5,374 nt of DNA, taken from Planctomycetota bacterium. GTDB lineage: Bacteria; Planctomycetota; Phycisphaerae; WQYP01. How positions within the stretch are numbered: position 1 is the first letter of the stretch; every line of letters begins with the position of its first letter. Below are positions 1 through 5,119 of the stretch, in pieces. Under the pieces are notes generated by a model. That model saw nothing but the letters and a program-made list of their open reading frames with translations. It ran no database searches and was not told where the DNA came from. The stretch covers positions 1-5,374 of the forward strand of contig JAKAZF010000243.1 of assembly GCA_021826605.1 (NCBI GenBank), in the 5' to 3' direction. A program made the position numbers and the translations under genes.

Positions 1-486
1 CGCCTGTTCCACCACCGGCCCGGCATAGGCATTAAGATCTTTAGTGGTAAGTGTGTGGCCGCGATAGGGCATGTGCTGCACCAGGGCGATGGCATCTTCC
101 TTCGTATCAACGTGGATATAGTAATCAACGTTGTAGGTCATTTCGGCCATTTCCCGCGACAACGCCAAGCCCTGGGTTTGAACCACCAGCTTGGCTTTAT
201 TGATATACAGAGCCTCATATTGCCAGGGGCTTTGGCCGCCGTAAAAAGCCTGCTGAATGGAACCGATCAATGGCCGTTGAGGTGTTTCAATTGGAAACTG
301 GCCCGTTTCATAGACATTTAATATCGCACCGCGCGATTTGAGCACGCAAAAATGGTTGCTTTCCACGGTCAGCAACGAACCATTCATGATGTCATTGTTG
401 GGGTAATGCCAGAGAATGACTTCCGGCCCCATCATTTCCTCGCCATTGGCGGCAAGCGTGGAGATCACACTGCGAATTCCGGCCAT
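1..486 (-). CDS. SPFH/stomatin-like protein, YdjI (COG4260) type; 3' end outside the window
   Basis: This is the first 162 codons of a minus-strand gene that continues past the left edge. ATG at 486-484 is preceded by AAGGAG (plus positions 493-498) with a 6-nt spacer, so the start is well supported. Residues 23-68 (from VILWHYPNNDIMNGS to GQFPIET) match the opening beta-rich part of the YdjI-like SPFH (band 7) family as I remember it. The family pattern of a small Gly-rich stretch followed by an 'aLYIN' strand is present at about residues 83-97 (GGQSPWQYEALYINK). No signal peptide or N-terminal membrane segment is visible, so it is probably cytosolic or peripherally membrane-bound. Family members usually run to about 300-400 residues and often end in a zinc ribbon, which cannot be seen here. 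SPFH proteins form membrane-associated oligomeric scaffolds; the role of this subfamily is poorly known. The SPFH assignment is fairly sure. The subfamily is from memory. Confidence 0.8.
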   Translation of the reverse strand, partial: MAGIRSVISTLAANGEEMMGPEVILWHYPNNDIMNGSLLTVESNHFCVLKSRGAILNVYETGQFPIETPQRPLIGSIQQAFYGGQSPWQYEALYINKAKLVVQTQGLALSREMAEMTYNVDYYIHVDTKEDAIALVQHMPYRGHTLTTKDLNAYAGPVVEQA

Positions 487-520
487 ACAGCACTCCTTTG
501 ATCTAACATGCCCCAAAATA

Positions 521-558
521 TAATCAGGCCCGAGAACACTGTCGTTCGGGCCTGATTA
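521..558 (-). terminator. Rho-independent-type hairpin ending the PEP-CTERM operon
   Basis: Two perfect 13-nt arms (TAATCAGGCCCGA at 521-533 and TCGGGCCTGATTA at 546-558) enclose a 12-nt loop. Read on the minus strand, the stem is followed by TATTTT and then GGGG. That is a short, interrupted U tract. On the plus strand it is followed by AAAATG, so termination is only plausible for minus-strand transcripts. It lies 69 nt beyond the stop codon of the 628-1374 gene and 34 nt before the SPFH start codon. It may also act as a 5' leader hairpin for the SPFH mRNA. Confidence 0.6.
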
Positions 559-561
559 AAA

Positions 562-590
562 ATGTTAAAGCCATCGAATCATGGCGTCAA
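562..590 (-). promoter_or_regulatory. Sigma70-like promoter for the SPFH gene
   Basis: On the minus strand, TTGACG (plus 585-590) lies 17 nt upstream of TAACAT (plus 562-567). This gives 5/6 and 4/6 matches to the housekeeping consensus at the optimal spacing. The expected transcription start is near 554-557, inside the upstream arm of the 521-558 hairpin, leaving a leader of about 70 nt before the SPFH ATG. It is the only good promoter candidate I see between the PEP-CTERM operon and the SPFH gene. Confidence 0.5.
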
Positions 591-627
591 TTTGTAAAAG
601 TCATTCGCAGTTTGTTCCCTTAGTCGG

Positions 628-1374
628 TCAGGCAAGGCGCTTTTTACGCAGCAAGGCAAGACCACCAAGGCTGACAAGGCCCATGGCCAGCATGGCGCTG
701 GTGCCTGGCAGTGGCAATGCCACGGGGGCGGGGGGATCCGTCTGGTAACTCAGCGTGGCCTTATCGCCGGGATTAAGCCCCAGGGTGATTGTGGAGCCTA
801 ACGAGTAGGGATTGGTAACCGCAAAATCAACCGGGCCTACCGCGACATTTACTGTCGTTACGGGTCCAGTGGCCAAGGAATTCAATGTTACCATGCCGGA
901 AGTCACGGAGGTATTATTGGCGGAACTGGTGTATTGCATATAGTCGGACTGCTGGCTGTCGGATGGTCGTGCGAAAAAGGTAACCGATGCCGCGCCGGTC
1001 AATACCGCCAGAGGACTTGACGGGGATGGCGTAAAGCCATTATCCAGAAGATTAATAGTCAATGTCTGAAAACTGTTGCTGGAATTGGCCGCCACAAAAG
1101 CTGCTGCGGCCTTCTCCAGAGGTACTTGTCCATCGGCTGGGGCCGAGGGGCTGTTGGATGAGGCGGTAAAGCCATAGATCGTGAATTTTCCAAGGCCGGA
1201 AATCTGGCTTGCATTGATCTGATAATTCTGGCCGCTGGAGTCCAATGTGCCATTGACACTCACCGTGTTCGAGCCGGAACTGAATGTTGCGACCAGAGCT
1301 GCATTAGCTGCGGACGCAAAAATACCTGACAGCAATAATCCGCAAACCCCTGCGTACATCTTGTTTGGCTTCAT
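628..1374 (-). CDS. Secreted protein with PLPG-variant PEP-CTERM-like sorting tail
   Basis: A 248-residue protein. ATG is preceded by AAAGGAGGA (plus 1381-1389) with a 6-nt spacer. Residues 1-25 form a Sec signal peptide (basic start, hydrophobic core VCGLLLSGIFA, likely cleavage ANA|AL at 25/26). The middle is Ser/Thr/Asn-rich and predicted beta-rich, with no recognisable enzyme motif. The C-terminus has the tripartite exosortase layout: motif ALPLPGTS (219-226), hydrophobic segment 226-242, and basic cluster RKKR (243-246). PLP replaces the usual PEP, recalling VPLPA-type variants. An exosortase would be expected to cut near this motif and hand the protein to the cell surface or extracellular matrix. 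Segments TLTINLLDNGF (104-114) and NPYSLGSTITL (188-198) line up with the upstream protein, suggesting a shared fold or ancient duplication. It is second in a two-gene operon, 51 nt after the previous stop codon. The molecular function is unknown. Confidence 0.85.
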   Translation of the reverse strand: MKPNKMYAGVCGLLLSGIFASAANAALVATFSSGSNTVSVNGTLDSSGQNYQINASQISGLGKFTIYGFTASSNSPSAPADGQVPLEKAAAAFVAANSSNSFQTLTINLLDNGFTPSPSSPLAVLTGAASVTFFARPSDSQQSDYMQYTSSANNTSVTSGMVTLNSLATGPVTTVNVAVGPVDFAVTNPYSLGSTITLGLNPGDKATLSYQTDPPAPVALPLPGTSAMLAMGLVSLGGLALLRKKRLA

Positions 1375-1425
1375 CTCGGTTCCTCCTTTAGAGGTAAAAC
1401 GCTCTCAAAAAAGATTCTAACATCC

Positions 1426-2235
1426 TCAACATTTCTGGTCAAAACCCGGGCGAAATTTTTTGCGTCCCAGCAGGCCCAATCCCAGCAAGCCCGCCGCAAA
1501 CATGGGCAGCACGGATGGTTCCGGTGTGCTGGAGAGCGAAACATTTGTCGCCGAAATGAAGCTCTGGCCGTTATTGGTTAAGCTTAGTGACTGATCTGGT
1601 GCCAGCGTAACCCGCAGCACTGATGTTAATGAATACGGTGAGCCGGAAGTTACCAGATTTCCCGCGGACGCTGCGGATAAACTGTAATTGGTTATTGTGG
1701 GCGAAGTCGAACTCCACGCTCCGGTGCTGATGGTGGTCCCTGCGGTTGATGCGCCAACTGCGGGTGCAGTCGTAAAAAGGGTGTTTGCGGAATCGGCAAA
1801 TGTCTGAAACGACATGCTGAAACTGCCTCCTTCAAACGTTCCGCCGTCACTGTGATTAAACTGTACCGCGTTATAGGCGCCGGAACCGGACTGGCTGAAT
1901 CCGGTGGCACTTAAAATCAATTCCAGTGTGTCTGTCGTGTTGCCGGTATTGGAGATCGTCGAGGCGGTATAAGACAGCACCGCCGTTGGCAGTGACTGCG
2001 CCGTGGCACCCAGATTCGCCATATCCGAAATATTGTACTGAAAATTACCCAAGCTTTGCGTACCGTTTGAGCTTGCCAGCACATATCCTGATGCGGCAGA
2101 GCTTGAATACGTCATCGGCGCAACCGTTGAGCCTGTATCAATGACGGTCAACGCCACTGTATCGGCATGTACCGTGGCCGCAACGGTTGAAATGGTGGCT
2201 GCAGCGGCAAAAGCAATCAAGCTTTTGTTGAACAT
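1426..2235 (-). CDS. PEP-CTERM sorting domain-containing secreted protein
   Basis: A 269-residue protein. ATG is preceded by AAGGGGA (plus 2243-2249) with a 7-nt spacer. It starts with a Sec signal peptide (MFNKSLIAFAAAATIS..., probable cleavage VHA|D at 24/25). Residues 25-235 are Ser/Thr/Gly-rich with alternating hydrophobics, as in beta-sandwich PEP-CTERM cargo, and show no catalytic motif. The C-terminus is a canonical PEP-CTERM tail: STPEPS at 236-241, hydrophobic helix 242-257, then RKK at 258-260. Unusually, nine residues (FRPGFDQKC) follow the basic cluster and the protein ends in its only cysteine. It is the first gene of the operon with 628-1374, driven by the promoter at 2385-2412. 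Family knowledge predicts exosortase-dependent delivery to the surface or exopolysaccharide matrix. No exosortase gene is in this window. TLELILSATGF (103-113) and PYSL (200-203) correspond to similar segments in the downstream protein. Confidence 0.87.
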   Translation of the reverse strand: MFNKSLIAFAAAATISTVAATVHADTVALTVIDTGSTVAPMTYSSSAASGYVLASSNGTQSLGNFQYNISDMANLGATAQSLPTAVLSYTASTISNTGNTTDTLELILSATGFSQSGSGAYNAVQFNHSDGGTFEGGSFSMSFQTFADSANTLFTTAPAVGASTAGTTISTGAWSSTSPTITNYSLSAASAGNLVTSGSPYSLTSVLRVTLAPDQSLSLTNNGQSFISATNVSLSSTPEPSVLPMFAAGLLGLGLLGRKKFRPGFDQKC

Positions 2236-2378
2236 CTTTCTATCCCCTTAAGCAACACAAACAGGTAACTTCGTCAACGCGCGGACCTGCAACCCCGCAG
2301 CGTGCAATGCGTAAGTTGAAAAGCTCCACAACCGGGACTTGAGTTTTCTCATCTCTCCCGATGCATGAAACTTCTGAT
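2236..2378 (-). promoter_or_regulatory. Long, foldable 5' leader of the PEP-CTERM operon
   Basis: If transcription starts about 7 nt after the -10 box at 2385-2390, the first gene has a leader of about 140 nt. Hand folding of the minus-strand RNA finds two domains. A 7-bp stem (one G-U) pairs 2356-2362 with 2331-2337 and has an inner GAG/CTC pair closed by four A's. A second, interrupted stem pairs 2309-2317 with 2267-2271 plus 2277-2280, and encloses a small CTGC/GCAG hairpin (2287-2290 with 2297-2300). The ribosome binding site at 2243-2249 lies outside both. No known riboswitch consensus is recognised. This is inference from inverted repeats only. Confidence 0.3.
2248..2352 (-). CDS. Possible 34-residue leader ORF upstream of the PEP-CTERM gene
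   Basis: ATG at 2352-2350 opens a 34-codon frame beginning MRKLKSRLWSF and ending LPVCVA, with stop TAA at 2250-2248. The stop overlaps the ribosome binding site of the PEP-CTERM gene, 12 nt before its ATG, which is a geometry that would allow translational coupling or control. The peptide is basic at the start with a weakly hydrophobic middle. Against it: the only SD-like sequence (GGGAG) ends 2 nt before the ATG, which is too close; the start lies in the loop of a predicted hairpin; and TTG is used four times for leucine, unlike the GH127 gene. It may be chance. Confidence 0.2.
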   Translation of the reverse strand: MRKLKSRLWSFSTYALHAAGLQVRALTKLPVCVA

Positions 2379-2384
2379 AAGCCA

Positions 2385-2412
2385 ACTATAAAATAACCGC
2401 ATCAAGAGTCAA
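2385..2412 (-). promoter_or_regulatory. Sigma70-like promoter of the PEP-CTERM operon
   Basis: On the minus strand TTGACT (plus 2407-2412) and TATAGT (plus 2385-2390) are separated by 16 nt, each matching 5/6 consensus positions, in an AT-rich context. The expected start is near 2378, about 143 nt before the first ATG. One ATAACC hexamer (2393-2398) lies inside the spacer, where a bound repressor could block the polymerase. Confidence 0.65.
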
Positions 2413-2530
2413 AGAAAAAATTAGATTTTTCAGCGAATTTATGGTTATCACACGTAACGGTGCGCCGCCATGGTCTCATAACCGCGTGCCGAGAGTAGAA
2501 AACGTTCCGATAATATAAGTCCACATAACC
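2393..2530. repeat. Four ATAACC/GGTTAT hexamers in the divergent intergenic region
   Basis: ATAACC occurs at 2393-2398, 2478-2483 and 2525-2530, and its complement GGTTAT at 2443-2448. The first and second copies extend to the shared octamer ATAACCGC. In 138 bp, a given hexamer would be expected on either strand far less than once, although this hexamer was chosen after seeing it. The copies could be operator half-sites for a regulator of one or both divergent units. Spacings (50, 35 and 47 nt between starts) are not strictly helical-phased. Confidence 0.3.
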
Positions 2531-2634
2531 TTGGATGCCGTCGGGTTTTCCGTTACCATTTAATGGGTCGCTTTGCCACCTGACTGGCGGAACGTAAACT
2601 TGGTGGTCTCAATGGTGGCCATTACTTCAACTGT
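2413..2634. other. Rest of the divergent intergenic region; no clear plus-strand promoter
   Basis: This stretch should carry the GH127 promoter. I find only weak candidates: an AT-rich TAATATAAG at 2511-2519 with no matching -35 box, and TTGGAT (2531-2536) 17 nt before TACCAT (2554-2559). A short palindrome, CCATT-T-AATGG (2556-2566), sits beside the latter. In-frame upstream starts for the glycosidase exist at TTG 2573 and ATG 2612 but lack a good ribosome binding site. No gene, tRNA or mobile element is visible. Confidence 0.4.
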
Positions 2635-2640
2635 GGAGGA
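2635..2640 (+). promoter_or_regulatory. Ribosome binding site fixing the GH127 start at 2648
   Basis: GGAGGA lies 7 nt before ATG 2648-2650, the best Shine-Dalgarno near the 5' end of this frame. It selects the start that places the twin arginines at residues 8-9. The alternative ATG at 2612 has only a GGTGG-like site, and the TTG at 2573 has none. Confidence 0.75.
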
Positions 2641-2647
2641 TTCAACC

Positions 2648-5119
2648 ATGGCAGAATTGACAGCAACACGACGGCAGGCCCTGCTTTCAGCGGCGGTCGG
2701 GGGAATGGCTCTGGCGGTTACCACGGTAACGCGGGCCAGTGTGCCCCAGGAAAACCAATCCGGTTTTATCGATTCCGGAAGCGTGCCCATGAAGGCGTAC
2801 AGTTTTGATCTCTCGGATGTTCAGATTTTGGATGGACCGTTTCATGACAACATGACCCGCGATCTGAATTATCTGCTGGCTTATGACTGCGATCGGTTGC
2901 TGGCCTCGTTCCAGAAAGTATCACGCCTGCCGACCAAGGCTCCAACATTGGGCGGGTGGGACGCCGGAGGACAGGGCGGCACCATCTGCGGGCACTATCT
3001 GTCTGCTTGCTCCATGATGTACGCCCATACCCGCGATCATCGCCTGCTGGAAAAAATCGATTATCTGCTGCCGCATCTGGCAAAATGCCAGAAGGCCAAT
3101 GGCAAAATCGATCCGCGCTTCGCCGGTTATCTTGCCGGCCTGCCCGGCAGTATTAAGGCGTTTGGTGATGCACTGGATGGCAAAATTAATGTCGGCAATC
3201 CCCATGCGCTGTTTACCTTCTCACTTAACGGCATGTGGTCGCCCTGGTATTCCATTCATAAAATTCTCGCCGGGCTGCGTGATACCTGGCTGCATACCGC
3301 AAGGCCGCAGGCAAAAGAGATTCTGATCGGCCTGGCAGACTGGTCGTTGCAATATCCGGCCCGGCTTTCAGTTGCGCAGATGCAGACCATGCTGATCAGC
3401 GAGCAAGGCGGCATGAATGAAGTGCTCGCGGATGTTTACTGCATCACCGGCGACCGGAAATATCTCCGTGGTGCCGAAGCATTTAATGAACACTCCCAGC
3501 TTGATCCGCTGATGCACCGAAAGGACATTCTTACCGGCACGCATTCCAATCAGTACATTCCGCGGGTTATCGGCATTGCCCGTGAATATGAACTCACCGG
3601 AAATGACAAATACCGCGCCGGTGCCGAGTTTTTCTGGGAAAATGTTGCCCGGCATCGCACATACGTCTTTGGCGGCAACTCCAATCGTGAATACTTTTTC
3701 CCGCTGGGAGATGCTTTCCAGCAGCTTTCCGTCGGGTCCGCTGAAACCTGTTGCACCTACAATATTCTCAAGCTTACCGAACATTACTTCAGTTGGAATC
3801 CCACCATGGAGGCCGCTGATTTTTTTGAACGCGGTCTGGTCAACCATATTCTCGGCTCCCAGGATCCGGCTACCGGCATGATGACATATTACATGTCCAT
3901 GCGACCGGGGCATTTCAAGACTTTTAACACCCCATGGGATTCCTGCTGGTGCTGCATGAGCACGGGTATGGAAAACCATGCCAAATACTCGCGCGGAGTG
4001 TATTACCATAACGGCGACACCCTGTGGATCAATGTATTTATGGCCACGGAGTTGCACTGGAAGAATAAGGGAATGAAGGTTCGGCAAACCACGCGATTCC
4101 CGGATGAAAACAACGTCCGCGTGGAATTTACATGCCGACAACCCACGCAGGCCACCATTAAATTAAGACACCCTCATTGGTCCACGCCGGCCATGAGCAT
4201 CAAACTCAACGGGAAAGCCATCGACGCCGGAAAGCCGGGAACCTATCTGGATATATCCCGACAATGGTCGGATGGCGATGTGTTGGAAATTCAATTGCAG
4301 ACCCCGCTGCGTATCGAGCGCATGGCACATCACCCGTCCAAATTCGCTATCCTTGCCGGGCCGACGGTATTGGCCGCGGTTCTGGGCAATGATCTGATGT
4401 TGCCCCCTGTTCCATATGCCAATGGAGACCAGTACGAATGGGCAAAAGTACCCGATCCGGTAACCATACCCGTGATGGTTCCGGCGGATCAACCCGTTGA
4501 GGATTGGGTCAAGCCCGACGCAATGGAGCCATTGGTATGGCACACGCACGGCGCGGGCCGGCCCATGGATGTCAAACTTGTGCCCTTTCACAAGGTCGCC
4601 CACGAGCGGTATGTCGTCTACTTTGATGAGCTTTCAGAAGCCCAATGGCAACAGCGGCAAAAGCAGGCCGAAGCGGAAGCGAAGCTGGAAAAGGAGCTTT
4701 CCAGAAATACCGTTGACCATTTCGAGCCGGGCAATACGGCATCGGAACAACGCCACAATCTGGCTGACGTGGAAAACAGTGATACCGGCAATTTTGATGG
4801 CCGATCCTGGCGCGATGCCCGCAATGGTGGTGGTTTCAGCTTCAACATGAAGGTTTTGCCAAACCAGCCCATGACGTTAATGATGACATTTTGGGGTTCG
4901 GACGCCGGCGGACGAGTCTTCAACGTGCTGGTGGATGGCCGGAAAATCGCCACGGAAACCCTTAATAACAACCAGCCGGGCAAGTTGTTTCATCAGCGGT
5001 GGCAACTTCCGGCAGCGCTGACCGCGGGCAAACAGCATATAACGGTCCGACTTCAGGCGCATCCTGGCATGATGGCCGGCGGCTTGTTCGGATGCAGAAC
5101 CCTGCGGGCAGCTAATTAG
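2648..5119 (+). CDS. GH127-type (DUF1680) beta-L-arabinofuranosidase with DUF6805 domain, Tat-exported
   Basis: An 823-residue glycosidase; numbering is from ATG 2648. Residues 1-31 resemble a Tat signal: TRRQALL (7-13), a hydrophobic run to about 27, and a poorly defined cleavage site near TRA|S. The DUF1680 catalytic barrel spans about 55-450, with family hallmarks VQILDGPF (58-65), GGWD (102-105), WYSIHKILAGL (200-210), GGMNEVLADVY (254-264) and STGMENHAKY (438-447). By comparison with the characterised enzyme HypBA1, E348 is the likely acid/base, E366 and C368 (in ETC) plus C435 and C436 (in CWCC) the zinc ligands, and C435 the cysteine nucleophile, so it looks active. Beta-sandwich domains follow to about 655, then a charged helical linker (661-687) and a DUF6805-like domain (about 690-820, VDHFEPG, RSWRDA, LMMTFWG, VRLQAHPG). 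The family releases beta-L-arabinofuranose from plant glycans; GH127 and the related GH146 cannot be told apart here. No sugar transporter or other glycosidase lies beside it. Confidence 0.9.
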   Translation: MAELTATRRQALLSAAVGGMALAVTTVTRASVPQENQSGFIDSGSVPMKAYSFDLSDVQILDGPFHDNMTRDLNYLLAYDCDRLLASFQKVSRLPTKAPTLGGWDAGGQGGTICGHYLSACSMMYAHTRDHRLLEKIDYLLPHLAKCQKANGKIDPRFAGYLAGLPGSIKAFGDALDGKINVGNPHALFTFSLNGMWSPWYSIHKILAGLRDTWLHTARPQAKEILIGLADWSLQYPARLSVAQMQTMLISEQGGMNEVLADVYCITGDRKYLRGAEAFNEHSQLDPLMHRKDILTGTHSNQYIPRVIGIAREYELTGNDKYRAGAEFFWENVARHRTYVFGGNSNREYFFPLGDAFQQLSVGSAETCCTYNILKLTEHYFSWNPTMEAADFFERGLVNHILGSQDPATGMMTYYMSMRPGHFKTFNTPWDSCWCCMSTGMENHAKYSRGVYYHNGDTLWINVFMATELHWKNKGMKVRQTTRFPDENNVRVEFTCRQPTQATIKLRHPHWSTPAMSIKLNGKAIDAGKPGTYLDISRQWSDGDVLEIQLQTPLRIERMAHHPSKFAILAGPTVLAAVLGNDLMLPPVPYANGDQYEWAKVPDPVTIPVMVPADQPVEDWVKPDAMEPLVWHTHGAGRPMDVKLVPFHKVAHERYVVYFDELSEAQWQQRQKQAEAEAKLEKELSRNTVDHFEPGNTASEQRHNLADVENSDTGNFDGRSWRDARNGGGFSFNMKVLPNQPMTLMMTFWGSDAGGRVFNVLVDGRKIATETLNNNQPGKLFHQRWQLPAALTAGKQHITVRLQAHPGMMAGGLFGCRTLRAAN

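Noticed and set aside
55..321. Plus-strand 88-codon frame at the left edge
   Set aside because: It is antisense to the SPFH coding sequence, which has a good start, ribosome binding site and family similarity.
1342..1374. Lipoprotein signal at Cys11 of the 248-residue protein
   Set aside because: YAGVC does not fit the lipobox, the Cys lies before the hydrophobic core, and ANA|AL is a better signal peptidase I site.
2236..2378. c-di-GMP (GEMM) riboswitch in the PEP-CTERM leader
   Set aside because: The conserved GEMM core sequences are not found; only generic G-rich segments resemble it.
2573..2647. N-terminal extension of the GH127 frame from TTG 2573 or ATG 2612
   Set aside because: Neither start has a proper ribosome binding site, and the added residues would bury the twin-arginine signal. 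GGAGGA before 2648 is clearly better.
2936..3205. Several overlapping 66-105 codon frames on both strands near the GH127 5' end
   Set aside because: All are shadows of the conserved glycosidase frame, without independent start signals or motifs.
3368..4141. Long antisense open frame (257 codons) inside the GH127 gene
   Set aside because: It lies wholly opposite the conserved catalytic domain, shows no recognisable motif, and is explained by codon bias of the real gene.
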